Shown: positions 25,407-33,795 of the stretch, one piece after another | Position numbering within the stretch: the first letter of the stretch is position 1 | How the letters are laid out: every line of letters begins with the position of its first letter | Source of the DNA: Pseudanabaena biceps | Lineage (GTDB): Bacteria > Cyanobacteriota > Cyanobacteriia > Pseudanabaenales > Pseudanabaenaceae | NCBI GenBank assembly: GCA_013361095.1 | Contig: JAATWA010000001.1 | Location: 2,024,501-2,088,500, forward strand | DNA length: 64,000 bases | Direction of reading: 5' to 3' | Notes under the pieces: generated by a model | Told to the model about the DNA's origin: nothing | What the model saw: only the letters and a program-made list of their open reading frames with translations | Database searches by the model: none | Program-made: the position numbers and the translations under genes

Positions 25407-25455
25407 GTGAATAATTAGGCGTGCGCGGCTTCGCCGCGCACGCCTAATTATTCAC
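25407..25455. repeat. GC-apex hairpin repeat
   Basis: gtgaataattaggcgtgcgc plus gg pairs with its reverse complement around cttcg. The outer arm gtgaataattagg is shared with the hairpin at 32024-32068, whose inner arm differs. Confidence 0.88.
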
Positions 25456-25526
25456 TGGGATTGCTATTGATCGGTTTATTGGACGCTAGATCCTATACGA
25501 TCGCAACAGGCGATTAATATAAACTT

Positions 25527-27347
25527 ATGATGTCAAACCTTTTAGATAACCGATATCGCGTCACTAGCGTTTTAGGTAGTGGTGGTTTTGGGGAAACCTA
25601 TTTGGCAGAAGACACCAAAATGCCCTCCAATCGCCGTTGCGTGATCAAGCAACTCAAGCCCGTTGTTGATAACCCGCAGATGTACGAGTTATTGCAACAG
25701 CGATTTCAACGGGAAGCGGCAGTACTAGAAAATTTAGGAGAAGAAAGTCGCTATATTCCTAAACTCTATGCCAATTTTGCAGAGAATGGATTATTTTATT
25801 TAGTCCAAGAATGGATTGATGGACTAACTCTGGCGGAGAAAATTGAACGTGATGGGAAATGGAAGGAAGAAGCGGTTAAAGCCTTAATGGTTAACGCTTT
25901 GCATACTTTGAGCTATGTTCACGATCGCGGAATTATCCATCGCGATATTAAACCAGACAATATCATATTGCGGAATGATGAACCCGTTCTGATTGATTTT
26001 GGAGCTGTCAAAGAGACGCTCAATGTCAGTACGATTCGTGGTGCTAATCAACAGGTACACTCCATCGTAATTGGAACTCCGGGATTTATGGCATCAGAAC
26101 AGGCGGCGGGAAGACCTTTTTTTGCTAGTGATTTATATAGCTTGGCGCTCACCGCAATTTTTGCCCTCACAGGAAAATATCCACAGCAGCTTGGCACGGA
26201 TTCGCAGACGGGCGAGGTACTCTGGCGATCGCAGGTGACAGGAATTAGTTCTGAACTCAAGGCTGTTTTTGATAAAGCTTTGCAGTTTGATCCTCGCGAT
26301 CGCTATAGCTCGGCAAAAGAGATGTTGCAGTCTCTGCAAGGCTCTATTGCTAATCAAAGTTTGCCTAATCAAACCTTACCTAATCCAGTAATTCCCGTTG
26401 CTGCTTCTGCAATCTCCAATATGCAGACTGTGGCGGTGACTCCGAGGGGCTATGCCGCTGCCGTTCCCCCGCAGGGTTTGCACCCTGAGCCATCTCTCTA
26501 TGTCTATAAATCTCCCAAAACTTCCCGCTCAAAAGTCATTAGCCAAATTTTTGCAACCATCATTGCGGGTGGTGCGATCGGGGCAATGATTGCTTTGGGT
26601 GTAATAGTGTCGCAAAATGGTGGTATTACTTCCTTCTGGAATAAAATTTTTGCCGCGAACTTTCAAGGAACGAAAACTCCCTTTTATTTTTTGGCAGATT
26701 CAGCTTTTGAAGAAGAAGAAAAAGCTAACCTGCAAGTGGAAAAGTTGCGATCGCGCGGCTATAAAGATGCAGGAAAATTTTGGATACCTGACTATCCTAA
26801 TTTGGGCAAGAGTCCATTGTTTCAAGTCTATGCAAGCAAATTCACCAGTGCAGATAGTTGTAGTGCCAAACTGCAAGAGCATTCTAAGTTTGTAAGTGAT
26901 GCTTACTGTGCTTTTGCTAGTCTTAACGCAAGTGACTCAGTGCAGAGGGTGACGGTTACGACACCTACACCTACACCTACGCCTAGTCCATCTCCGACTA
27001 TCACAGCATCTCCTCGGACTGTCACTAAGCCAGCCCCTGACCAATTTATCAAAGAATATTATCAACTCATCCGCGATCGCCAATTAGAAAAGGCGTGGCA
27101 ATATTTAACTCCCAAATTTCAAAGCGATCAGGCGAAGGGCTATCAATCTTTTACAGACTGGTGGACAGCCAATAAGGTGATGGTTAATGACTCGAGGGTG
27201 GTTGAAATTAAAGAAAATTCAGCGATCGTTGATATTGATCTAACCTATCAACGCAAAAAAGAGATTTTTCCTGAGACGTTGAGAATGACTTTGGTTTGGA
27301 ATGAAACATTAGCCCAGTGGCAAATCGCTGAAACTAATAGGCAGTAA
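25527..27347 (+). CDS. membrane-bound Ser/Thr protein kinase with extracytoplasmic sensor part
   Basis: The 606-residue product has an N-terminal Hanks-type kinase domain (about 10-275): Gly loop GSGGFGETYLAE, Lys41, catalytic Asp140 in HRDIKPDN and Asp157 in IDFGA, so it should be active. One transmembrane helix follows (about 338-362, FATIIAGGAIGAMIALGVIV). The outside part has a segment resembling a SPOR fold (about 380-460), a Thr/Pro linker (TPTPTPTPSPSPT) and a C-terminal domain of about 100 residues (IKEYYQLIRDRQLEKAWQYL) found in many secreted cyanobacterial proteins. A SPOR-like module would fit sensing of cell wall state; this is inference. Confidence 0.9.
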   Translation: MMSNLLDNRYRVTSVLGSGGFGETYLAEDTKMPSNRRCVIKQLKPVVDNPQMYELLQQRFQREAAVLENLGEESRYIPKLYANFAENGLFYLVQEWIDGLTLAEKIERDGKWKEEAVKALMVNALHTLSYVHDRGIIHRDIKPDNIILRNDEPVLIDFGAVKETLNVSTIRGANQQVHSIVIGTPGFMASEQAAGRPFFASDLYSLALTAIFALTGKYPQQLGTDSQTGEVLWRSQVTGISSELKAVFDKALQFDPRDRYSSAKEMLQSLQGSIANQSLPNQTLPNPVIPVAASAISNMQTVAVTPRGYAAAVPPQGLHPEPSLYVYKSPKTSRSKVISQIFATIIAGGAIGAMIALGVIVSQNGGITSFWNKIFAANFQGTKTPFYFLADSAFEEEEKANLQVEKLRSRGYKDAGKFWIPDYPNLGKSPLFQVYASKFTSADSCSAKLQEHSKFVSDAYCAFASLNASDSVQRVTVTTPTPTPTPSPSPTITASPRTVTKPAPDQFIKEYYQLIRDRQLEKAWQYLTPKFQSDQAKGYQSFTDWWTANKVMVNDSRVVEIKENSAIVDIDLTYQRKKEIFPETLRMTLVWNETLAQWQIAETNRQ

Positions 27348-27398
27348 GCCCAAAAGAGTAAAGGCGGCGCATCGCGCCGCCTTTACTCTTTTGGGCTT
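27346..27398 (+). repeat. GC-apex hairpin repeat at the kinase stop
   Basis: aagcccaaaagagtaaaggc plus ggcg pairs perfectly around catcg. It begins inside the kinase TAA stop. Confidence 0.88.
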
Positions 27399-27401
27399 TG
27401 C

Positions 27402-27454
27402 AACACAGAATTTTTGAAAGTAGCGCGAAGCGCTGCTTTCAAAAATTCTGTGTT
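27402..27454. repeat. GC-apex hairpin repeat
   Basis: aacacagaatttttgaaagt-gcg pairs with its reverse complement around cgaag, with one mismatch. Confidence 0.85.
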
Positions 27455-27525
27455 TTAAGTCAGGGCAAAGCCCTGTACTTGATATCAGAAGCGAGCAGCA
27501 AAATTATTGCTACTCGCTTGGGGCT

Positions 27526-27840
27526 TTATGCCCAATCATCTTGTCCTTCTTCTTGGGACATATAGACCCGCCCGATCGCATGAATTTCTCTGGTTTTGGC
27601 AAATAGCACTTCTGTAGTCAGTTGCCAGTTAGCCAGCACTTTGAGTAAGTCCGCCTGAATGTCTCGCGCTCCTATGAATTCTTGATAACGAATAATTAAT
27701 CTCGCAAGGTCGGCATAGTGGCGGTTATTTGGTGTAGATTGTGCCAGCAATTCATTAACGATCTGGCGATCTTTGGTGTATTGGGGATGCCGTTGATCCT
27801 TCTGTTCTTTTTTTTCTTTTGGGTCTTTTTTATCTGCCAT
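27526..27840 (-). CDS. DUF3288-type conserved cyanobacterial protein
   Basis: The 104-residue soluble protein has a Lys/Asp/Glu-rich start (MADKKDPKEKKEQKDQRHPQ) and a conserved helical body (YADLARLIIRYQEFIGARDI, KTREIHAIGRVYMS) ending in DDWA. I recognise this as the DUF3288 pattern, a small family restricted to cyanobacteria with no known function. The ATG at 27840 is preferred because the longer frame upstream runs through a hairpin repeat. Confidence 0.78.
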   Translation of the reverse strand: MADKKDPKEKKEQKDQRHPQYTKDRQIVNELLAQSTPNNRHYADLARLIIRYQEFIGARDIQADLLKVLANWQLTTEVLFAKTREIHAIGRVYMSQEEGQDDWA

Positions 27841-27870
27841 CGTTGCCTTATGATATCGCTCAAAAAAAAC

Positions 27871-27905
27871 AAGCGAGAGGCGGCGCACTGCGCCGCCTCT
27901 CGCTT
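27871..27905. repeat. GC-apex hairpin repeat
   Basis: aagcgagaggcggcg / cgccgcctctcgctt around cactg, between two minus-strand genes. Confidence 0.85.
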
Positions 27906-27919
27906 ATTGGGCTTCTAAT

Positions 27920-29101
27920 TTATTGGCGCAAAATGATGATGCCATCGCCAGTTACAGGAGTTCTGGCGACTAGATTGTTTTCGGCATCGGACACAAACAA
28001 CTTTTGGAAATTAAGCGATCGCGATCGCTTTTGTAAGTCGGAGACTAATTTTGTTTGTTGGTCAGGCGCTAGTTGATACCAACCAGAATTTAGAGCAACA
28101 ATTAATCTGCCACGCTTAAAATTAGTCTGAACAGAGCTAAAAAGAGCTTCACCATATTGATCAGCCACTTCGGAAACTTGAGTTTGGATCTTGGCGATCG
28201 CAATTTGCTCGGCAGTTAAAGGCAGATCATTACCCTCTGGCTTGACCAAATCAGTGACAGCAGGAGGTTGGGCTTGAGGAGCTTTGCTAGATGGCTTTTT
28301 GACTGGCTGAGTGATGGTAGCAGGGGCAGCGGCAACTTTTTTAACATTGCGGCTATGGGCAGGGGATGGCTTAAGAATGATTAGTAATGAAAATAATGTG
28401 ACTAGAGCGATCGTCCCAGCACGCTTATCGAAAATCCTTTGTACTTCTGAAGATAGAGGTACTTGCTGAGCGATTCCTGAGATAGAGCGCCAGATTGGAG
28501 CTGTAGCTGTCACTGTTTTCTTCCAAGCGTCATTGTCTTGCAACTTTTCCCAAGAACTAACCAAAGACGGTGTCGCCGCCGCTTTAGTAGAGGCTTTTTG
28601 CCAGATATTCGTAGCGATCGGATCAAGTTTGTCTACAGAAACCTGTAAAAACCCTAAAATCTTGGGTGTTACTTGTTCTTGGACAAATTTCCAAGCAATA
28701 GCAAATTCTTGCTGGACTTGTGGTGGTAGGAGAGAGACTGGCTCATTTGAAGCATTGAGTATGGCGACGGGTTCGCCTGATTCATTTAGGACAACTTCTT
28801 CACTGCTCAAGCTTTGTTGCAGCTTGGTAAGAGCTGAAATTAGAACTGCGATCGCCTTAGCAGAGAGCTGGCTACCTATTTTGAGAGCTTTGTCTAAGGT
28901 GGGATTTGTAGAAGTATTGTTTGTAGCAGATTCGGGAGTTTGAGTTGAGGTGAGCTTAGTTTGCAAGTTACGCAGCGCAGGCAACAAACTCTTCACCAAT
29001 TTCAGCAGTAGCGCTTGCAACTGTGGCTGTGCTTTTGTCCAAGTCTGTTTTGCCTGTTGAGATAAGCGCTCGATTACCTCTGTAGTTTTATTTTCTGTCA
29101 T
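27920..29101 (-). CDS. single-pass membrane protein, unknown function
   Basis: The 393-residue product has a helical cytoplasmic-like first part (TEVIERLSQQAKQTWTKAQP; about 1-220), one transmembrane helix (about 229-246, TIALVTLFSLLIIL), a Pro/Ala/Lys linker and a C-terminal domain of about 110 residues (ADQYGEALFSSVQTNFKRGR, LIVALNSGWYQLAPDQQTKL). An ideal ggagg precedes the ATG. The C-terminal part looks conserved and may lie in the periplasm. No family name is recognised. Confidence 0.75.
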   Translation of the reverse strand: MTENKTTEVIERLSQQAKQTWTKAQPQLQALLLKLVKSLLPALRNLQTKLTSTQTPESATNNTSTNPTLDKALKIGSQLSAKAIAVLISALTKLQQSLSSEEVVLNESGEPVAILNASNEPVSLLPPQVQQEFAIAWKFVQEQVTPKILGFLQVSVDKLDPIATNIWQKASTKAAATPSLVSSWEKLQDNDAWKKTVTATAPIWRSISGIAQQVPLSSEVQRIFDKRAGTIALVTLFSLLIILKPSPAHSRNVKKVAAAPATITQPVKKPSSKAPQAQPPAVTDLVKPEGNDLPLTAEQIAIAKIQTQVSEVADQYGEALFSSVQTNFKRGRLIVALNSGWYQLAPDQQTKLVSDLQKRSRSLNFQKLFVSDAENNLVARTPVTGDGIIILRQ

Positions 29102-29443
29102 AACTGCCTCCTGTCACAATTCACACTGTCGCCACGAAAAGTATCACAGATTATACGATGTCGGCAACATATCTCCAATCAATCACTACCTAACTACTTC
29201 TTTGACTTCTAAGTCGATGGTGCAATTAAATATAAAACCCTAAAACCTGTGGCACACGCTCAGCGTGCGCCACAGGTTTTAGGACAGATTTTTAATTATG
29301 CCCATCTACTTCAATTTGCGACTGTTGATTTCGGATTGCTATATAGTTAAGAAAGTGCCTTACATAACTATTTCTGTAGCTAATTTGTACTTAGCCTCAA
29401 TTACTTTGATTAATTTAAATATTAATAAATATTAATAAATATT
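29102..29443. other. intergenic stretch with an inverted-repeat element
   Basis: The 342 bases between divergent genes hold the element at 29211-29311 and both promoters. The last 40 bases before the glycosyltransferase are almost pure A/T. No gene seen. Confidence 0.5.
29211..29311. mobile_element. AGTAGCTGRGCATAAT-type element with hairpin
   Basis: Termini aagtcgatggtgcaattaaa and tttttaattatgcccatctactt are imperfect inverted repeats. The hairpin cctaaaacctgtggcacacg / cgtgcgccacaggttttagg (29239-29283, apex gc-tca-gc) fills the middle. It resembles 18187-18252. Confidence 0.65.
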
Positions 29444-30637
29444 ATGCGTATTCTCGCTCTAGCTTGGGAGTTTCCACCGCGCATTATTGGAGGAATTTCT
29501 CGCCATGTAGCAGAGCTATATCCTGAAGTTGTTAAACGTGGACATGAGGTTCATTTAATTACGGTAGCGATCGCTGATGAACCACTAGAAGCGATTGTTG
29601 ATGGTATTCATGTTTATCGGGTTCCTGTGGAAGCCAATCATGACTTTTTCCATTGGGTTGTGCAGATGAATGCCAATATGCTGGACTTTGCGAGAAAGTT
29701 TTTAGCAGAATCTCTTAGCGATCGCCCAATCGATTTACTTCATGCCCATGATTGGTTGGTAGAAGAATCAGCGATCGCCTTAACCCATGAATTTCAGATT
29801 CCGCTCGTATCAACTATTCACGCCACCGAATATGGTCGCTGTCATGGCATTCACAATGACACGCAAAGATATATTCATCACAAGGAGATCCACTTAACTC
29901 AAGCTTCTCAGCGTGTGATTGTCTGCTCAGAGTATATGCGTGGGGAAGTGCAACGCGCCTTTGACTGTCCAGCAACCAAAACCGATGTTGTCTACAATGG
30001 CTTAAGTGCAGAGCGTTGGCAAAATATCGCAGCAGACTATGAACATGATCTTGAATCTCTGCGATCGCAGTATGCTAAGCCCGATGAAGCAATCATCTAT
30101 TTTGTGGGACGAATTACCTACGAAAAAGGTATCTATGTTTTGCTTAACGCGATGCCTAAGGTCATCGCCGCGATGCACGATAAGGTTCGCCTTGTGATTA
30201 TTGGGACGGGGGATGCCTATTCAATTTTGCTACAAAGACAGGCTTGGGATCTTGGAATTTATCACAAAGTTCTGTTTACAGGATTTATGGCAGATAATGA
30301 TTTTTGGAAATTCCAAAAGGTTGCCAGTTGTGCAGTTTTTCCTAGCTTGTACGAACCCTTTGGGATCGTTGCTCTGGAAAGTTTTGCTGCCAAAATTCCG
30401 CTGGTAGTATCCGACACAGGGGGATTGCCTGAAGTGGTGCGACATCAAGTTACAGGGTTCGTAACAAGGGTGAATGATGCCAATTCTTTGGCTGAGGGAA
30501 TTATTGCCGTTTTACAAGATCCCAGCTATGCCAATAGTTTGATTATTAATGCCCAATCGGATCTTAGGAAAAGATTTACTTGGGATCTACTCGCAGCCCA
30601 GACTGAAGCTGTTTTTTTGAAGGCGCTAAGCAATTGA
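29444..30637 (+). CDS. GT4-type glycosyltransferase
   Basis: The 397-residue protein is a GT-B fold glycosyltransferase of family 4. The N-terminal domain begins MRILALAWEFPPRIIGGISR, a glycogen-synthase-like nucleotide sugar enzyme start; the C-terminal domain has the donor-binding EPFGIVALESFAAKIPLVVS with the conserved glutamates, and GRITYEKGI. It is soluble and should act at the cytoplasmic face on a polysaccharide or glycolipid. Donor and acceptor cannot be read. The gene stands alone, so no pathway context helps. Confidence 0.9.
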   Translation: MRILALAWEFPPRIIGGISRHVAELYPEVVKRGHEVHLITVAIADEPLEAIVDGIHVYRVPVEANHDFFHWVVQMNANMLDFARKFLAESLSDRPIDLLHAHDWLVEESAIALTHEFQIPLVSTIHATEYGRCHGIHNDTQRYIHHKEIHLTQASQRVIVCSEYMRGEVQRAFDCPATKTDVVYNGLSAERWQNIAADYEHDLESLRSQYAKPDEAIIYFVGRITYEKGIYVLLNAMPKVIAAMHDKVRLVIIGTGDAYSILLQRQAWDLGIYHKVLFTGFMADNDFWKFQKVASCAVFPSLYEPFGIVALESFAAKIPLVVSDTGGLPEVVRHQVTGFVTRVNDANSLAEGIIAVLQDPSYANSLIINAQSDLRKRFTWDLLAAQTEAVFLKALSN

Positions 30638-30647
30638 TGCATCTATA

Positions 30648-30698
30648 AAGCCCAAGCATTGAGAGTGGCGCGATGCGTCGCTCTCAATCCTTAGGTTT
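30648..30698 (+). repeat. imperfect GC-apex hairpin repeat
   Basis: aaagcccaag-attgagag...cgc gat gcg...ctctcaat-ccttaggttt, with a few mismatches; 10 bases after the glycosyltransferase stop. Confidence 0.65.
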
Positions 30699-30794
30699 AC
30701 TCCATTCCTAGTGAAAAATTAGACGTTGCGGTGCGAAGCGCCGCAACGTCTAGTCCTTGGGCTTTAATGTCTATTTTTAGACTGGGAAGGGAGT
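30699..30794. mobile_element. MITE-like 95-bp element, copy A
   Basis: Termini actccattcctagtgaaaaa and agactgggaagggagt are inverted. A GC hairpin (agacgttgcgg...ccgcaacgtct) lies in the left half and the right half holds taatgtctattttt. Copies B and C at 38838-38932 and 45024-45118 are closer to each other. Confidence 0.8.
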
Positions 30795-30830
30795 ATGTTG
30801 AATTGGCTGTAGATTTAGATATCCCAAGAG

Positions 30831-30869
30831 ACAAAGCCTTGCTAATAGAGGGCTTTGTCTCTTAGGGAT
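30831..30869 (-). terminator. hairpin after the 67-residue membrane protein gene
   Basis: atccc-aagagacaaagcc / ggctttgtctctt-gggat with a 12-base loop, ending one base before the minus-strand stop codon. It lacks a long T run. Confidence 0.55.
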
Positions 30870-31073
30870 TTAGTTTGACTTCAAGATGCCCAAGGTTTTA
30901 GTTTGAGTTAGATCTGTGGTGCTTTTAGTTGGTGAAGTTCGTAACTCTGATGATGCAGGCAAAAAAGATAGAACAATGGTCAATAGAGATATGGCAACCA
31001 TACTGCCAATAAAAAACTTAGCAAACCATAATTCAATCTGATCAGGGTTTGATTTTGAGTTGTGAGAATTCAT
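30870..31073 (-). CDS. small single-helix membrane protein
   Basis: The 67-residue product has a polar start (MNSHNSKSNPDQIELWFAKF), one hydrophobic helix (FIGSMVAISLLTIVLSFLP) and a Ser/Thr-rich tail. It would be a single-span protein. The hairpin right after its stop supports a real transcript. I know no family for it. Confidence 0.55.
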   Translation of the reverse strand: MNSHNSKSNPDQIELWFAKFFIGSMVAISLLTIVLSFLPASSELRTSPTKSTTDLTQTKTLGILKSN

Positions 31074-31209
31074 AGTTCTTAATTTGCAAATGGTGTGAAT
31101 TAGACAGATGTAGTCGATTGGCGATCTTCTTAGCCCAATTAGTCAGGATCTCAAGATTAGGGTAGGCAGCGTTCCTTACTATCTACATTAGCTGATCATT
31201 ACTGACGAA

Positions 31210-31833
31210 TTAATTAACAAAAGGAGTCCCCCAAAAATTCCAGTTCTCTTTGTTAAAAGGCGATCGCCACTTTTCGATCAAAATACGCTCTAGCTGCTGT
31301 CGAGGTCGAGTTGCTTTGGGAGCATCCCACCAAAAGGTCATGACAATTTGGGTAGGCAAGTCGTGGGTGATATGCAGTTCTCGATAGTTGAGAAGATAGC
31401 GTTTGCAGTCATGGAGTCCTTTCCATCGCTGACTAGAACGACAAGTCTCTCCTACATATAATAGTACCGATGATTGAGTTGTAAATCCTACATCTATAAC
31501 AAAGTATACACAAGCATCTCCCGCATCATCACTGGGCAAACGATAGAACTCGGCTGGTTGAATGGGTAATCTGAATGGATTGATTGAATGGGGATCGCAG
31601 TGATTGGAAGGGAGGTCAAAAAGAGAAGTTTGAAAGGTGGGGATCATTGTGGAGATGGAATTTTGGTATTTAGCGATCGCCTGTTTCCATGTTTGCAAAG
31701 ACTGACTTCCCATCTCATAACTTACGCCACTATCATACAGCCGTGAATTTCGTTGAATGCCTTCACTAAAGAGCGATCCCTGTTCATAACTAGGATCACT
31801 TTTGCTGTTGTAGGGAGTGGCGCGATCGCTCAT
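31210..31833 (-). CDS. GIY-YIG-like protein
   Basis: The 207-residue product contains, after a variable N-terminal ~100 residues, a GIY-YIG-like core: VYFVIDVG (for GIY), LLYVGETCRSSQRWKG (for YIG plus the catalytic Arg), and a distal Glu in RQQLERILIEKWRSPFNKEN. GIY-YIG nucleases cut DNA with this fold. The first motif is degenerate and the N-terminal domain is unknown, so activity is uncertain. It may be a stand-alone DNA repair or restriction-type nuclease, or a non-catalytic relative. Confidence 0.68.
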   Translation of the reverse strand: MSDRATPYNSKSDPSYEQGSLFSEGIQRNSRLYDSGVSYEMGSQSLQTWKQAIAKYQNSISTMIPTFQTSLFDLPSNHCDPHSINPFRLPIQPAEFYRLPSDDAGDACVYFVIDVGFTTQSSVLLYVGETCRSSQRWKGLHDCKRYLLNYRELHITHDLPTQIVMTFWWDAPKATRPRQQLERILIEKWRSPFNKENWNFWGTPFVN

Positions 31834-31923
31834 AGATTTTGATAAAAAGATTAATTTCTGTTTTGATTTTTAGCAATATACGATAACTATAGCTATAGTC
31901 AGTCAACCTTAAGCCAAAACCCA

Positions 31924-31978
31924 AACCAAGAATTTTTTGAAAGTGTTGCTTTGCAACACTTTCAAAAAATTCTTGGTT
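31924..31978. repeat. hairpin repeat of the ACCAAGAATTTTTTGAAAGTG type
   Basis: aaccaagaattttttgaaag plus tgttgc pairs with its reverse complement around ttt. The arm is nearly that of the elements at 41711-41814 and 62886-62986, but without their flanks. Confidence 0.85.
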
Positions 31979-32023
31979 CGTTTGTTCGCAAATTACTGTA
32001 TGTCCTGACTTACCCTTGTCAGT

Positions 32024-32068
32024 GAATAATTAGGGGTACTTGGCGAAGCCAAGTACCCCTAATTATTC
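32024..32068. repeat. GC-apex hairpin repeat
   Basis: gaataattaggggtacttgg plus c pairs with its reverse complement around gaa; outer arm shared with 25407-25455. Confidence 0.88.
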
Positions 32069-32100
32069 GTTGCCCTTGGGACAACTACTTACATTTACTT

Positions 32101-33276
32101 ATGACTACTGCAAAAATTTCCCACAATAAAATATTCGCGGTCGGATTGATGAGTGGTACATCAGTCGATGGCATTGATGCCGCTTTAGTGGAAATTAGCG
32201 ATCGCCAAGATCAGATCTCCACTAACTTGATTGCAGGATATACCTATCCCTACACTACAGAACTCAGAGCTGAAATATTAGCCGTTTGTGCAGGGGAGCC
32301 TAGATCGCTACAGCAGATATGTGAACTGGATGATCGCATTGCCGCAAGCTTTGCCCAAGCTGCGATCGCGATTATCGAAAAAGGCGATCGCGTCGCAGAT
32401 TTTATTGCTTCTCATGGACAAACACTATTTCACCGTCCGCCAGACTTTAGAGATGAAGAAGATCACAAAACTGAACTCGGCTATTCGGTGCAACTAGGTC
32501 GGGGCGCAGTGATCGCCGAATTAACAAATATACAAACTATCAGTGATTTTCGGACGGCGGATATTGAGGCGGGCGGCGAGGGTGCGCCACTTGTGCCAGT
32601 AATCGACGCGCTACTGTTAAGAGATACTCACAAATATCGTGCCTGTCAAAATATTGGTGGAATTAGTAATGTCACCTATTTACCGCCAAGCAAATCTGAC
32701 CAAAATCTGGATGGTGTATTTGGTTTTGACAATGCCCCCGGAAATATGTTGATCGACATGGCAGTCCAAAAACTCTTTGACCAGCCCTTTGATCGTGATG
32801 GTGCGATCGCTCGTCAAGGGCAAGCAAATCTCGATTTAATTTCTCAATGGTTAAAGCAAGATTTCTTCGTCGCTAAACCACCAAAATCGACAGGGAGAGA
32901 ATTATTTAGCCCTGCCTATTTAGAATCACGCTTAGGTGAATGCCAGGGATTAAGTAATTACGATATTCTGGCGACTTTAACTGAATTTACAGCGATGGCG
33001 ATCGCGCAAAGTTATCGAGACTTTCTACCCATATTTCCTGATGAGGTCTTTGTTAGTGGTGGTGGTGGGCGTAATGGCTATTTGATGGAACGTTTAGCAC
33101 ATTTACTTGCCCCAACAGTAGTAAAACGGACTGATGATTTGGGCTTGGATAGTGACTTTAAAGAGGCGATCGCCTTTGCGGTGCTGGGATATTTGCGTTT
33201 GACAGAGCATGCTATCAATTTGAGCAGCATCACAGGTTCGCGGCAACCCGTTTTATTAGGTAAAATTTGCCAATAG
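32101..33276 (+). CDS. anmK: anhydro-N-acetylmuramic acid kinase
   Basis: The 391-residue enzyme phosphorylates and opens 1,6-anhydro-MurNAc from recycled peptidoglycan, giving MurNAc-6-phosphate. The family start GLMSGTSVDGIDAALVEI is exact, followed by IASHGQTLFHRP, FRTADIEAGGEGAPLVP and the nucleotide-binding VFVSGGGGRNGYLMERL. Full length for AnmK. The partner etherase MurQ is not next to it. It is transcribed alone. Confidence 0.95.
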   Translation: MTTAKISHNKIFAVGLMSGTSVDGIDAALVEISDRQDQISTNLIAGYTYPYTTELRAEILAVCAGEPRSLQQICELDDRIAASFAQAAIAIIEKGDRVADFIASHGQTLFHRPPDFRDEEDHKTELGYSVQLGRGAVIAELTNIQTISDFRTADIEAGGEGAPLVPVIDALLLRDTHKYRACQNIGGISNVTYLPPSKSDQNLDGVFGFDNAPGNMLIDMAVQKLFDQPFDRDGAIARQGQANLDLISQWLKQDFFVAKPPKSTGRELFSPAYLESRLGECQGLSNYDILATLTEFTAMAIAQSYRDFLPIFPDEVFVSGGGGRNGYLMERLAHLLAPTVVKRTDDLGLDSDFKEAIAFAVLGYLRLTEHAINLSSITGSRQPVLLGKICQ

Positions 33277-33316
33277 TTAGGAGTGCGAGGCTTTGCCGCA
33301 CCCTCCTAACTATTCC

Positions 33317-33349
33317 CTAAGAGAGAGTTGCGGCGCAACTCTCTCTTAG
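33317..33349 (+). repeat. hairpin repeat after anmK
   Basis: ctaagagagagttgc / gcaactctctcttag around ggc, followed by ttttt; may act as terminator. An imperfect hairpin also lies at the anmK stop (33276-33310). Confidence 0.75.
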
Positions 33350-33406
33350 TTTTTGTGGCTACAGCTATATAATTAAAAATAGAACAATTCGGAAAATATT
33401 TATCTT

Positions 33407-33664
33407 ATGGCGAAAGTTGAGATTTATACATGGCGGATGTGTCCCTTTTGCATCAGAGCCAAGCATTTACTGGACAAAAAAGGGGTTAAGTATACTGAAT
33501 ATGCGATCGATGGAGATGAATCGGCTCGTTCCGCGATGGTAGAGAGAGGTTCTGACGGTAAGCGCTCTGTTCCTCAGATTTTTATCAATGATCAACATAT
33601 TGGCGGTTGTGACGCGATTCACAATCTAGATCGACAAGGAGATCTTGATCGATTGCTTGCCTAA
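33407..33664 (+). CDS. grxC: glutaredoxin (Grx3 type)
   Basis: The 85-residue protein is a dithiol glutaredoxin. Active site CPFC at residues 12-15 follows VEIYTWRM; the glutathione-binding signatures RSVPQIFIND and GGCDAI are present. It reduces disulfides or glutathione adducts in the cytoplasm. Two hairpins follow; the second has a long T run. Confidence 0.95.
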   Translation: MAKVEIYTWRMCPFCIRAKHLLDKKGVKYTEYAIDGDESARSAMVERGSDGKRSVPQIFINDQHIGGCDAIHNLDRQGDLDRLLA

Positions 33665-33671
33665 TCAAATT

Positions 33672-33700
33672 TGAGAAACATTGCATAGCAATGCTTCTCA
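33672..33700 (+). repeat. short hairpin after grxC
   Basis: tgagaa-cattgc / gcaatg-ttctca around ata, eight bases after the stop. Confidence 0.6.
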
Positions 33701-33738
33701 AAAAAAAGAGGGAGCGCTTTGCGCTCCCTCTTTTTTTT
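33701..33738 (+). terminator. terminator after grxC
   Basis: aaaaaaagagggagcg / cgctccctcttttttt around ctttg with T8; also works symmetrically for the opposite strand. Confidence 0.85.
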
Positions 33739-33758
33739 ACATTAATGTATCTGACGTA

Positions 33759-33795
33759 CCCCTCATCCCCCAACCCCTTCTCCCGCAGGAGAAGG
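33759..33795. repeat. left part of a CCTCACCCCTAGCCCC-type repeat, cut by the IS
   Basis: cccctcatcccccaaccccttctcccgcaggagaagg-type sequence continues after the IS at 35092-35164. The intact form is at 50963-51055 in opposite orientation. The last 19 bases (33777-33795) equal the first 19 bases after the IS. Confidence 0.8.

Noticed and set aside
28533..28943. 136-codon plus-strand frame
   Set aside because: Antisense shadow of the 393-residue membrane protein, which has a perfect ribosome binding site and protein-like composition.
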